This document shows, one piece after another, positions 41,354-50,808 of a stretch of 64,000 bases of DNA (position 1 is the first letter of the stretch; the number at the start of each line of letters is the position of its first letter). The DNA lies in NCBI RefSeq assembly GCF_028657945.1, contig NZ_CP059693.1, positions 3,534,001-3,598,000 on the forward strand. Direction: 5' to 3'. A model generated the notes under the pieces. That model was not told where the DNA came from and searched no databases. It saw only the letters and a list, made by a program, of their open reading frames with translations. The translations under genes were made by a program, and so were the position numbers. The DNA comes from Thalassomonas haliotis. Lineage in GTDB: Bacteria > Pseudomonadota > Gammaproteobacteria > Enterobacterales > Alteromonadaceae.

Positions 41354-42428
41354 TTGACACCTCCTTCACCTGACCGCGTTTTAATGAGGCAAAATCAAGC
41401 AAGGCAGCAGCCATCTCAGTCAGCGGATATTGCTCGGTATGGGCATTAAGGGCATAAGCTTTTCCCGGCATGCCCCACACTAAACTGCTCGCCTGGTTTT
41501 GGATCAGCGTCCTGGCACCTTGTTGCTTCAAATTTAACATGCCGCGGGCGCCATCCTGGCCCATGCCGGTGAGCAGCACCGCCTGAATATTGCCGGCAAC
41601 GGACTGCAGGGAGTCAAACAACACATCCACCGATGGCTTATGCCGGTTCACTTCGGGGGAGTCTTCCAGCAAACAAAATGATGCACCATTTTTTTGTTCT
41701 ATTTTCAGATGTTTATCCCCCGGCGCGATATAAACATTGCCCGGATGGATTTTTTGCCCGTGGCGGGCTTCCTGTACCGCCATCTGGCAACAGGCATTCA
41801 GCCGGCTGGCAAAACGAGCACTGAAGGTGACCGGAATATGTTGGGTGATCACCACCGCAGGTGATGTTGACGGCAGACGCATCAAAATACTTTTAATCGC
41901 CTCCGTACCTCCGGTGGACGCCCCGATGGCAATCAGGTGATTTCGCCGGCCAATCCCCGAAAAAGGCAGTATCTGGCCATCCGGCTTTTCACTTAAACTT
42001 TTGCTCAGTTTCAGGCTTTTTAAATTAATGCCTGCCGCATCTTTGAGTTTACTTACCAGGGTGTGCTTAAAATCATCCTGTTGCGCCAGTAAAGCCCCGG
42101 CATCGGGTTTAGTGATATAATCAACCGCACCGAGCTCCAGGGCGGTTAAGGTCGTATCGGCCCCTTTCGTGGTTAAGGTTGATAACATCACCACAGGCAT
42201 AGGACGTAAACGCATCAAATTAGAAAGAAAAGTCAGCCCGTCCATTTTCGGCATTTCCACGTCCAAAGTGAGAACATCGGGATTGAGCTGTTTGATTTTC
42301 TCCCGGGCATCAAATGGATCTTCAGCTTCCCCGACGACCTCAATTTCAGCCTCCTGTGCCAATATCGAGGTGAGAATATTGCGTATCGTTATTGAATCAT
42401 CGACTACTAACACTTTGATCTTGTTCAT
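41340..42428 (-). CDS. cheB: Chemotaxis methylesterase CheB
   Basis: A 362-residue protein-glutamate methylesterase and deamidase. The receiver domain carries Asp56 in [11 protein letters not shown]. The C-terminal hydrolase has the catalytic serine in [10 protein letters not shown], the histidine in ITQHIP and the aspartate in [11 protein letters not shown]. It removes methyl groups added by CheR, in response to CheA phosphorylation. It follows cheD, as in P. aeruginosa cluster 2. Confidence 0.97.
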   Translation of the reverse strand: MNKIKVLVVDDSITIRNILTSILAQEAEIEVVGEAEDPFDAREKIKQLNPDVLTLDVEMPKMDGLTFLSNLMRLRPMPVVMLSTLTTKGADTTLTALELGAVDYITKPDAGALLAQQDDFKHTLVSKLKDAAGINLKSLKLSKSLSEKPDGQILPFSGIGRRNHLIAIGASTGGTEAIKSILMRLPSTSPAVVITQHIPVTFSARFASRLNACCQMAVQEARHGQKIHPGNVYIAPGDKHLKIEQKNGASFCLLEDSPEVNRHKPSVDVLFDSLQSVAGNIQAVLLTGMGQDGARGMLNLKQQGARTLIQNQASSLVWGMPGKAYALNAHTEQYPLTEMAAALLDFASLKRGQVKEVSNVIE

Positions 42429-42478
42429 TTAGTAATGTCCTTTACTAAAGTGCTCAATGCCGCTTTTCTGCTTAGGCA

Positions 42479-43138
42479 CTAAAACAGTTCAATATCTCCA
42501 TCCACTGTCTGATGGTCGATTTTATCTTGATAATCTCTTTCCCTGCGTACTATGGTATCGTTTCGTAAATTGTCCAGCCGCTTGATAAGGGCCTTGCCCG
42601 TGCCCGGTTCAAAAAATACTTTACGCGGATAGCAGTCCCCGAGATCGGCGTTATCGATGCAGATGTTTTCATCCTTGAGATAACCCAGGACAAAATCAAT
42701 ATTACTTTGCCCGACATCCGACATTCGTGTTAACACTTTAGCGCCGCCAAAGACCTTAGCGCGAAAATTTCTCCGCCGCCCGCCATGGCTTAAAATTTTG
42801 TTGATCAGATGCTCCATGGCGTAATTACCATAACGGGTGGCATCACTGATCCGGTTTCTCCGTCCCCAGTTGACCTCAGCCACTTCCTTTTGGGTATGGG
42901 GCAACATAAAGTGATTCATGCCGCCAATCCCGGTGCGCGTATCCCAAATACACGCGGCAATACATGAACCTAAAGTGGTGGCGATGGCGGTATTTTCCGT
43001 GGTCATGTAAAACTCACCGGGTAATATCTTCGCGACCACCATTTGCCGCTGCCGGTCCCAATAGTGATTAATATGAGCAAATTCAGGTAAACACTGATGC
43101 AAACATTGCTCTACTTCCATGACTGCCAAGCTACTCAT
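42479..43138 (-). CDS. cheD: Chemoreceptor glutamine deamidase CheD
   Basis: A 219-residue CheD. The catalytic cysteine and histidine are in ATTLGSCIAACIWD and GGMNHFMLPH, and the threonine-region FGGAKVL follows. It deamidates receptor glutamines and, in some species, binds CheC or CheY. A C-terminal extension beyond the core ends in VDGDIELF, similar to two other tails in the cluster. The start lies five bases after the cheR stop. Confidence 0.95.
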   Translation of the reverse strand: MSSLAVMEVEQCLHQCLPEFAHINHYWDRQRQMVVAKILPGEFYMTTENTAIATTLGSCIAACIWDTRTGIGGMNHFMLPHTQKEVAEVNWGRRNRISDATRYGNYAMEHLINKILSHGGRRRNFRAKVFGGAKVLTRMSDVGQSNIDFVLGYLKDENICIDNADLGDCYPRKVFFEPGTGKALIKRLDNLRNDTIVRRERDYQDKIDHQTVDGDIELF

Positions 43139-43143
43139 GTTGG

Positions 43144-44019
43144 CTACACCGCTTTTGCTTGTGCCAGGGCAGCGGGTTTACGAAAAATAGTGCGCCCGAC
43201 ATTGTCAAAATAACGTTGAAAACTTCCCAAGTTTTCACTGTGCCCGAGGATCAAAAGGCCCCCGGGTTTTAAATACTCGTAGTAACGGGCAAATAACTCT
43301 TGCTGGGTATGCTTATCAAAATAAATAATGACGTTTCTGCAAAAAATCACATCAAAAGCCCCTTTCATGGGCCATTGATGCAATAAATTTAACTGTTTAA
43401 AGGTAATAAGCTCAGCCAAATCCTCCGCCACCCTGACTCTACCCGCGTTTTCATTTTTCCCTTGCCTGAAATATTGCTCTTTGACGGCTTTACTCAGCTC
43501 CTCAAGCTGATCCTGGCCATATATGCCTTGTTTTGCTTTAGATAAGACATTACTGTCGATATCCGTGGCCAATATCTTGACATTCCATTGACCTAAAAGC
43601 CCCTGCATCGCCTGCATCAAGGTGATAGCTATACTGTAGGGCTCTTCACCGGTGGAGCAGGCCGATGACCAGATGCGCAAATGTTTTTCCTGCCCGCCGT
43701 TACGGATCAACGCCGGCAACTCATGTTCAAGCAGATAATCGAAATGGTGCTGTTCACGAAAAAAACTGGTCAGATTCGTGGTAATGGCATTAGTAAAGTA
43801 AGTTTTCTCCTGCTCCGGGTTTTGCTGCAATAAGCGGCAATAGTCGCTAAAGGAAGCTAAGCGGCGCTCCCGGATAATGCGGGAAAAGCGCCGGTAGACC
43901 ATTTCCCGTTTACCTTCGCTAAGCACTATGCCGGTATGCTCATGCACATACCGGCAAATAAAAGTGAATTCCTGCTGGCTTAGCGTCAATGCATTGTCAC
44001 GTTGTTGATCACACAGCAT
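43144..44019 (-). CDS. cheR: Chemotaxis methyltransferase CheR
   Basis: A 291-residue SAM-dependent receptor methyltransferase. The N-terminal helical domain has TGIVLSEGKREMVYRR. The catalytic domain has TNLTSFFRE, the SAM loop WSSACSTGEEPYS, and FDVIFCRNVIIYFD. It begins three bases after the stop of the globin-PAS-MCP receptor, whose C-terminus is a WEEF-type CheR-docking sequence, so the two are natural partners. Confidence 0.97.
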   Translation of the reverse strand: MLCDQQRDNALTLSQQEFTFICRYVHEHTGIVLSEGKREMVYRRFSRIIRERRLASFSDYCRLLQQNPEQEKTYFTNAITTNLTSFFREQHHFDYLLEHELPALIRNGGQEKHLRIWSSACSTGEEPYSIAITLMQAMQGLLGQWNVKILATDIDSNVLSKAKQGIYGQDQLEELSKAVKEQYFRQGKNENAGRVRVAEDLAELITFKQLNLLHQWPMKGAFDVIFCRNVIIYFDKHTQQELFARYYEYLKPGGLLILGHSENLGSFQRYFDNVGRTIFRKPAALAQAKAV

Positions 44020-44022
44020 AAT

Positions 44023-47000
44023 CTAGAACTCTTCCCATTCTTCATCGGTTTGCGTCACCGGCCGCGCCTTAGAGCTGCCCTGGGGTTGTATTGCCGCTTT
44101 AACCGGCTGTCTTTTTACCGGCTCGGCATAGTTTCGGCCATTACCCGGGGAGCTTTGCTCGCCGCCGTTATTAAAAAAGTCGACCTGTTTAAGCAGAGAC
44201 TGCGCCTGTTCTTCCATCGCTTTACTCGATGCTGTCGCTTCTTCCACCAGGGCGGCATTTTGCTGGGTCATTTCATCCATCTGGCTCACGGCAGCACTGA
44301 CCTCACCGATACCGGCACTTTGCTCTTTACCGGCGCTGTCGATGTCGCCGATCATATTGCTGACTTCTTCAATGGCAGTCACTAACTCGGTAAAGGTCTG
44401 GCCGGTTTCATCCACCAGTTTAGTGCCCTGACCCACCGCCTCGACACTGTCGTTGATCAGGCCTTTAATTTCTTTGGCGGCGCCGGCTGAGCGCTGGGCC
44501 AGATTACGCACTTCGGCGGCAACCACGGCAAAACCGCGTCCCTGCTCACCGGCCCGGGCCGCTTCAACCGCAGCATTAAGCGCCAGCAAGTTGGTCTGAA
44601 AAGCAATTTCATCGATGACGCTGATGATGTCGGCAATCTTTTTGCTGGATTTGTTGATATCACTCATGGCTTCGATGGCATTTTTCACCACGGCGCCGCC
44701 ATTACTGGCTTTGCTCATGACCGAGCCGGATAACTTACTCGCCTCTGTGGTATTTTCAGCATTTTGCTGTACCGTACTGGTAAGCTCTTCCATCGCCGAG
44801 GCGGTTTCTTCCAGGCTCGATGCCTGGGATTCAGTGCGGTGGCTTAATTCATTATTACCGGCGGCTATTTCCCGGGCAGCCTCAAACACACTGGTGGAGG
44901 CATTGCGGATTTCATCCACCATCTTGCTTAAGTTTTCTATCGAGCCGTTCATGGCATTGGCCAGCGCCAGAAATTCCCCCTGATACTCGCCATTCATAGC
45001 ATTGGTGAGATCGCCGTTGGCCAGTGCCTGGGCAATGTCTATGGCATCTGTGATAGGTTCAACGATGGCATTCATCAAATTATTGATATTTTCCCCGAGC
45101 GCTTTCATAAAACCTTCATAGCCATCGGTATCGATACGGCGATCCAATTCGCCGCCAATGGCGGCATTGATCAAACCTTCTACCTGGTTTTGCGCATCTT
45201 TTTGCTCGGTAATATCCATCCACTGCACCGCAGTACCCAAATGGTTATTTTCACTGTCAAGCAAGGCAATTCCCGTCAGGGAGAAGGCCAGTCCTGCCAC
45301 ACTGATCTCCGTGGCATAAGGCAGGTTGGCCGGATTCCCCAGCAAATTTTGCTGGTGTGCCGGATTTTTATGGAAAGTATCAAAATTAGTGCCGACCAGG
45401 GTATCGACATTAAAGGAAGGCAAGACAGTGCGCAGCTGAGTTTCCCGCCGTTTTAACATGGCAATCACCGCGGGATTGGCATAGACGATATTACCATCTC
45501 TATCTGCCATCATCATATTGGTCGTCATGCCTTCGACTGCCGAGGTCAATCGGCCGACCTGGACCGCATTTTCCCTCGCCGCCGTAACATCCTGCCATTC
45601 AAGCGAATTACCGATATAATCGCCGTCGCTATCGATAATAGCGGTGACATTTAACTCAAATTGCAGATCTTCTATGGTGATAGTCGTGGTATAAGGTAAA
45701 TTATTAACATCTGCGAGTAATTTACGCTGGTGCGCGGGATTGACATGGAAGATATCGATATTGGTGCCGATCAGCGCCTGTGGATCCGCTTTAAAGCCCG
45801 GCCATTTTTTGGCAAAGGTGGCTTCATGCTGTTTTAACAACTTCAAGGTCGACTCATTGGCATAGGTAATAGTAAAGTCCCGGTCGATCATGATACAGGC
45901 GGTGCCGCTTTGATCTACCGCACCTTGCAGTTGTACCGCTTTATTTTTCTGGGCCAGGGCCTCGGTCACATCCTGCCATTCCAGCGAATTACCGATATAG
46001 TTGTCGGCGGCATCGGTAATGGCGGTAACATTGAGTTCAAATTGTAAACCTTCTATGGTGATGGTCGTTGTGTAAGGTAAGTTATTGATATCAGCTAATA
46101 GTTTACGCTGATGTGCCGGATTGGTATGAAAGCCGTCAATACAGGAGCCGATGATGAGTTCCGGATCGGCTTTAAAGCCCGGCCATTTTTTGGCAAAAGT
46201 AGCTTCATGCTCCTGTAATAACTTAATGGTGGCGTCATTGGCATAGGTAATAGTAAAGTCCCGGTCGATCATAATACAGGCGGTGCCACTTTGATCCACG
46301 GCCCCCTGCAGCTGCACCGCTTTATTTTTTTGGACCAGTGCCTCGGTAATATCCTGCCATTCCAGCGAATTGCCGATGTAATTACCTTTGCCGTCCTGAA
46401 TGGCCGTAACATTAAGCTCGAACGTTAAATGGGCCACTTGGATATTGGTTTTATAGGGCAAATTGCTGACATCATTGAGTAAACGGCGTTGGTGCTCGGG
46501 ATTGACATGGAAAGCATCGATGCAGGAACCAATAATATCGTATTTATCGGCTTTAAACCCCGGCCATTTTTCCGCAAAGGTTGCTTCATGTTTGATCAGT
46601 AAATCCATTGTAGCCTGATTGGCATAATTAATGATGAAATCCCGATCAATCATCATAATGGGCGTAGTTGACTGGTCCAGCGCGCCTTGCAGGCGTACGG
46701 CCAGCTCTTCAATTTCATTTGTTTGAGTATTCATGGCAGGCTCTTTAAGCTGAGTTGATTTAAGTGATTTAGCTGTTTTTTGGGAAGCAGAAACCGTTTT
46801 TGCTTTTTGGGATTTTGTGGTTTTATTTTTACCGGCTTTAGCCGTTTTTTGCTCTTTCACCGCGGTAGTTACCGAACTGTCATCACCAGATTCAGCACTA
46901 TTGGCCGCTTTTACGCTCAGCCTGTCCGCTGCGGTTTCAACGGCGACTAATTCTTGCTCTTCCTGTACCTTTAAGGCTTCGGCGGCGGCTATCATGGTCG

Positions 47001-47379
47001 AAGACAGGGTTTGATAAACCTGAGCCCAGGCTTTTTTTACCGCCGGGGTAAAGTCATCTCCAAGACCAGTGGCAAGAGTTGTTAATAGTGCTTCGCCAAC
47101 CACGTCATAGTGCTGGGGTTCTACACCGTAAGCTAAATGTCGCTGACCTAATTTTTGTACCGCCGGCAACAACTTATCGGGTTTATCAAGTAATTTAATG
47201 GCGCTGTCGAGCATAGCCATTAATTTCCCCCCCTGTTCAGCAATATCACTTTTAAACAAGGGCTTAAGAGCGGGCGATATTTCAAACAAGGTTTGATAGA
47301 ACATATCTGCCGCCTGCGGGGCAATAGGCAGTACTTTTTTCCAGCTCTGCTGGACTAAAGCCATCTGTTTGGGAGTCAT
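44023..47379 (-). CDS. Soluble chemoreceptor with globin and four Aer2-like PAS domains
   Basis: An 1118-residue receptor with no transmembrane helix. Residues 1-135 form a globin of the flavohemoglobin/Vitreoscilla type, with proximal His81 in QRHLAYGV. A Lys/Thr/Ala linker follows. Four PAS domains repeat every 125-127 residues (about 230-350, 355-478, 482-602, 608-727). Each has FH.NP.HQ (His291, 418, 545, 670) and W.D.T (Trp341, 468, 595, 720), the residues that hold heme and stabilise oxygen in P. aeruginosa Aer2 as I recall them. HAMP-like helices and an MCP signalling hairpin complete it. The chain ends EEWEEF, a CheR-docking pentapeptide. Its place in the operon is that of aer2. Confidence 0.9.
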   Translation of the reverse strand: MTPKQMALVQQSWKKVLPIAPQAADMFYQTLFEISPALKPLFKSDIAEQGGKLMAMLDSAIKLLDKPDKLLPAVQKLGQRHLAYGVEPQHYDVVGEALLTTLATGLGDDFTPAVKKAWAQVYQTLSSTMIAAAEALKVQEEQELVAVETAADRLSVKAANSAESGDDSSVTTAVKEQKTAKAGKNKTTKSQKAKTVSASQKTAKSLKSTQLKEPAMNTQTNEIEELAVRLQGALDQSTTPIMMIDRDFIINYANQATMDLLIKHEATFAEKWPGFKADKYDIIGSCIDAFHVNPEHQRRLLNDVSNLPYKTNIQVAHLTFELNVTAIQDGKGNYIGNSLEWQDITEALVQKNKAVQLQGAVDQSGTACIMIDRDFTITYANDATIKLLQEHEATFAKKWPGFKADPELIIGSCIDGFHTNPAHQRKLLADINNLPYTTTITIEGLQFELNVTAITDAADNYIGNSLEWQDVTEALAQKNKAVQLQGAVDQSGTACIMIDRDFTITYANESTLKLLKQHEATFAKKWPGFKADPQALIGTNIDIFHVNPAHQRKLLADVNNLPYTTTITIEDLQFELNVTAIIDSDGDYIGNSLEWQDVTAARENAVQVGRLTSAVEGMTTNMMMADRDGNIVYANPAVIAMLKRRETQLRTVLPSFNVDTLVGTNFDTFHKNPAHQQNLLGNPANLPYATEISVAGLAFSLTGIALLDSENNHLGTAVQWMDITEQKDAQNQVEGLINAAIGGELDRRIDTDGYEGFMKALGENINNLMNAIVEPITDAIDIAQALANGDLTNAMNGEYQGEFLALANAMNGSIENLSKMVDEIRNASTSVFEAAREIAAGNNELSHRTESQASSLEETASAMEELTSTVQQNAENTTEASKLSGSVMSKASNGGAVVKNAIEAMSDINKSSKKIADIISVIDEIAFQTNLLALNAAVEAARAGEQGRGFAVVAAEVRNLAQRSAGAAKEIKGLINDSVEAVGQGTKLVDETGQTFTELVTAIEEVSNMIGDIDSAGKEQSAGIGEVSAAVSQMDEMTQQNAALVEEATASSKAMEEQAQSLLKQVDFFNNGGEQSSPGNGRNYAEPVKRQPVKAAIQPQGSSKARPVTQTDEEWEEF

Positions 47380-47460
47380 AACCTAATTCCTTACACATTA
47401 ATAATGAGGTAAGAGCTTTCCTTGCTGTACGACTTCACCAGCGCTTATTATTGTTTGCGC

Positions 47461-47949
47461 TTAACCTGCAACCGGGTCAAACGCCATTTTTTCAGTGCAA
47501 TATAGTTCTTCATGATCAAGCAGGGTTTTCGAGTCCAGTAAAATAATCAATTTATCTTCTATTGATGCCAGTCCCTTTAAAAAACAGTTATCAACCACCT
47601 GACCGAAGGACGGCGCCGGGCGGATGGCCCGGCTGTTAAATTTGTATACCTCAGAAACAGCATCAACTACGATGCCCACCACCATAGGATTTTGCTTGTC
47701 ATGATTGCTTAAGATGATGGTGACCGTCTGCTCATTGTATTCCAGCGGCTCTTTACCAAAGCGCAGACGTAAATCTATGATGGGAATGATCACACCACGT
47801 AAATTGATCACCCCTTTGATATAATCGGGTTTATTGGGCAGCTGGGTTAACGCACTCCATACCCGGATTTCCTGGACACACAAAATATCAACCCCAAACT
47901 CTTCCCCTTGCAGCATAAAGGTCAGATATTCTTGCTCTTTTTCAATCAT
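47461..47949 (-). CDS. cheW: CheW coupling protein (second copy)
   Basis: A 162-residue SH3-like coupling protein that links receptors to CheA. The family segments YLTFMLQGEEFGVDILCVQEI, KGVINLRGVIIPIIDLRLRFG and VVDAVSEV are present. It starts after AAAGGGACATATT, a leader almost the same as that of the decayed copy upstream. It stands directly before the receptor gene, and a longer paralogue lies at 48173. Confidence 0.95.
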   Translation of the reverse strand: MIEKEQEYLTFMLQGEEFGVDILCVQEIRVWSALTQLPNKPDYIKGVINLRGVIIPIIDLRLRFGKEPLEYNEQTVTIILSNHDKQNPMVVGIVVDAVSEVYKFNSRAIRPAPSFGQVVDNCFLKGLASIEDKLIILLDSKTLLDHEELYCTEKMAFDPVAG

Positions 47950-47960
47950 AATATGTCCCT

Positions 47961-48101
47961 TTATTTGGCTGTAGACGGGTTAATTGACAAGAGGGCCAGC
48001 ATACGCCGTTTCCGGGCAGGTAAAATATCAATACCCAAGACCTGGCCGAGCACTTCCCTCTGCAATATAAGAGCCTGATATTTTCGCTCTTTTTTAATCA
48101 T
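47961..48101 (-). pseudogene. Remnant of a third cheW (46 codons)
   Basis: Between the two cheW genes a short frame reads MIKKERKYQALILQREVLG and later GIDILPARK, then stops after 46 codons. The next cheW begins MIEKEQEYLTFMLQGEEFG and VDILCVQE. The leaders also match: AAAGGACATATC against AAAGGGACATATT. This is the head of a duplicated cheW that has lost its body. The frame is open and has a ribosome binding site, so a micro-protein could still be made. Confidence 0.7.
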
Positions 48102-48172
48102 GATATGTCCTTTATCAAATTAGCTGTATACCTGAGCCGGCTAACCTCGAACCTTTCCACTAGTCAATAGCG

Positions 48173-48697
48173 TTAGTTCAGCTGGTGCGGCTCCAGCGCC
48201 TGCAATGACTGGACATTAAGCAAAGTCACTACATTATCCCCGACATTTACCAGCCCCTCGACATAATGCTGGGGCACACAGCCGCCAAAGGCCGGCGCCT
48301 TTTTAATATCACTTTCATCGGCATTTAAAACATCCGATACCGCGTCCACGACAAAACCTATGGTGCGCGAGTGCTGCTCGGACTCCAGGGTTAGGACGAT
48401 CACTACCGTCACTTCGGTATAGCTGGGCTGGCCGATGTTAAATTTCAGCCTTAAATCCAAAATCGGGACGATAATGCCGCGCATATTGATCACCCCTTTT
48501 ACATATTCCGGAGAGTTGGGAATTTTCGTCGGTGGCTCCCAGCTCCTGATCTCTTCCACACATAGGATATCCACGGCATATTGTTCCTGCTCCAGAATAA
48601 AGGTTAAATACTGCTCACCACTGGTAATAAAATCTATGCTTTCGATGTCGTTATCACCTACCCGGGGAACATCTTCGGTCAGCTCTTGTATATTCAT
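48173..48697 (-). CDS. cheW: CheW coupling protein (first copy)
   Basis: A 174-residue CheW with an extra 25 residues at the N-terminus. The core has QYLTFILEQEQYAVDILCVEEI, KGVINMRGIIVPILDLRLKF and GFVVDAVSDV. Its ATG shares one base with the cheA stop (TAATG), so translation is coupled and kinase and coupler are made together. Two couplers for one kinase is also the arrangement in V. cholerae cluster III. Confidence 0.96.
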   Translation of the reverse strand: MNIQELTEDVPRVGDNDIESIDFITSGEQYLTFILEQEQYAVDILCVEEIRSWEPPTKIPNSPEYVKGVINMRGIIVPILDLRLKFNIGQPSYTEVTVVIVLTLESEQHSRTIGFVVDAVSDVLNADESDIKKAPAFGGCVPQHYVEGLVNVGDNVVTLLNVQSLQALEPHQLN

Positions 48698-50802
48698 TAC
48701 ACAGTTTCTCCTGCCAGGACATTCGCGGAATAATGTTGTGCCTGATTTTTTTGCGCGCTTTTCATGGCCAACTGGATCATGCCCGGTATATCCAATATCA
48801 TCGCCACTGAGCCATCCCCGAGTATGGTCGCTCCCGAGATACCGTCCACCTGCTGATAATTATCTTTAAGGCTTTTGATCACCACTTGCTGCTGTGCCAG
48901 GAGATCATCCACCATTAAACCCACCTTTTGTCCGTCGGCTTCCACCACCACCAATAATGAATTTTCTACTTCTGTAGTATCGGCGGGCAAACTAAACAAT
49001 TGATAGATAGGCAATACCGGAACATTATCTTCCCTGAGGCGATACAACAGCATGTCGCCGGAAACCCGGTTGATCAACTCGCCTTTTGCCTGTAAGGATT
49101 CCACGATGGCAATAAGCGGGATCACATAAGTTTCACTGCCAACCCTCACCAGCTGGCCGTCGAGTATCGCCAGGGTTAACGGCAGATTTACCCTGAAGGT
49201 AGAGCCTTTGTCCTGCGCTGATTCGACCTGAATCCGTCCCCCCAGGGATTGGATGTTCTTTTTCACGACATCCATGCCGACACCACGCCCGGAAATGTCG
49301 CTGAGTTCTTTTGCGGTTGAAAAGCCCGGTTCAAAGATTAAATCAAAAATCTGACTTTCACTCAGGTTACTGCCCGCTTCCACCAGACCTTTATCTATTG
49401 CTTTATCGAGCACGGCCTGTTTGTTGATGCCGCCGCCGTCGTCATTGATTTCGATAACAATATTACCGCCTAAGTGATAGGCATCGAGTTTTATCATGCC
49501 TTGCTCGGGCTTGCCCTTGGCCAGGCGGACGTCCGCCGGCTCTATGCCATGATCCACGGCATTGCGCACCAGATGAACCAGGGGATCACCTATCTGTTCC
49601 ATCACGGTTTTATCTAATTCAGTTTGCTCGCCATGAATAACAAGCTCTATGGCTTTACCGGTTTTTTTCGATAAATCATGAACTAAGCGGGGAAAACGGT
49701 TAAAGGCAAAACTGATGGGCAACATCCTGATACGCATCACGCTTTCCTGTAACTCTTTGGTATTTTGCAGCAGTTGTTCAAGCCCGGAAGTTAAACGTTC
49801 AAGTTTAGAAAGCTCAAAATCATTGCCTAACTCGGATAACATCGACTGGGTGATCACCAGCTCGCCAACCAGGTTGATCAGGTTATCCACCTTATCGACC
49901 CCGACCCGGATGGAGCCGGCATCTTGTTTATTTTTAACCTGGCTCTTCTCCGGCTTTTTCTCCGGACTTTTATCTGAACAAGGTGCTGTAACCGGCCCGG
50001 CAGGTTTTTCTGCGGCTATTTCTGCTCCGCTTGTGGCCTCTTCAGCTTGGGAGTTGCTATTGCCCTTATCCTGTTTTATTTCCCTTTCCGGCTCCAGCTG
50101 GACAAGTTCTAACTGGCATTCATCTTCCACCCATTCAAACACTTCCCGGATCTCGTCTTCACTCGCCGCTGAGGTTAACAGCAAACGCCAGCTCAGGTAT
50201 AGCTCTTGCGGATCCATATCCAAAAGAGACGGCAGCTCACTGGCCTGGGCGCTAATCTCAAGCGGTCCTAAATCTGCCAGGGCATTAAAAAGCAGTAGGG
50301 GATCATTGCCGGTTTTCACCAAATGATGACTCGGTATAAAACTAATCTGCCATTGGGCCGCCTTCTGCTCAACTTCACCTCCCGGGGCGGGAGAGCTTTC
50401 GACATCGGACGCACTTGCTCCCTGTGACAGAGTTTTTGTCAAAGCCTCTGAGGTTTGCGCTACCTTGGCTTCATCATAATCGGACTGATCCCGGGCGGAC
50501 TCAATAAGCAGGCGGATACAGTCAACCGAGTCCAGCAACAATTCTACGTCTGCTGAAGCAATGACCCGACGACCATCGCGCATTTCATCCAATAGGGTTT
50601 CCACCAAATGGGTAAATTCGGTGACGTTCTCAAAACCAAAAGTCCCCGCACCTCCCTTGATGGAATGTGCAGCCCGAAAAATGCTGTGGATGCTTTCGTT
50701 ATCATCTACCTCCAGCGACAACAGCCTGGACTCCATTAACGCCAACCCCTCAAAACTTTCTTCGAGGAAAGTAGGAATAAATTGTGACAGATCGACACTC
50801 AT
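48697..50802 (-). CDS. cheA: Chemotaxis histidine kinase CheA
   Basis: A 701-residue CheA. The P1 phosphotransfer domain has His46 in FRAAHSIKGGAGTFG. A P2-like region (about residues 150-235) and an acidic, Lys/Pro-rich linker follow. The dimerisation helices P3 begin at VGVDKVDNLINLVGEL. The ATP-binding P4 has HLVRNAVDHGIE and DISGRGVGMDVVKKN, and P5 has LPLTLAILDG. The kinase is fed by the cheW-linked receptors and phosphorylates CheY (50809) and CheB. Confidence 0.97.
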   Translation of the reverse strand: MSVDLSQFIPTFLEESFEGLALMESRLLSLEVDDNESIHSIFRAAHSIKGGAGTFGFENVTEFTHLVETLLDEMRDGRRVIASADVELLLDSVDCIRLLIESARDQSDYDEAKVAQTSEALTKTLSQGASASDVESSPAPGGEVEQKAAQWQISFIPSHHLVKTGNDPLLLFNALADLGPLEISAQASELPSLLDMDPQELYLSWRLLLTSAASEDEIREVFEWVEDECQLELVQLEPEREIKQDKGNSNSQAEEATSGAEIAAEKPAGPVTAPCSDKSPEKKPEKSQVKNKQDAGSIRVGVDKVDNLINLVGELVITQSMLSELGNDFELSKLERLTSGLEQLLQNTKELQESVMRIRMLPISFAFNRFPRLVHDLSKKTGKAIELVIHGEQTELDKTVMEQIGDPLVHLVRNAVDHGIEPADVRLAKGKPEQGMIKLDAYHLGGNIVIEINDDGGGINKQAVLDKAIDKGLVEAGSNLSESQIFDLIFEPGFSTAKELSDISGRGVGMDVVKKNIQSLGGRIQVESAQDKGSTFRVNLPLTLAILDGQLVRVGSETYVIPLIAIVESLQAKGELINRVSGDMLLYRLREDNVPVLPIYQLFSLPADTTEVENSLLVVVEADGQKVGLMVDDLLAQQQVVIKSLKDNYQQVDGISGATILGDGSVAMILDIPGMIQLAMKSAQKNQAQHYSANVLAGETV

Positions 50803-50808
50803 AATAAG

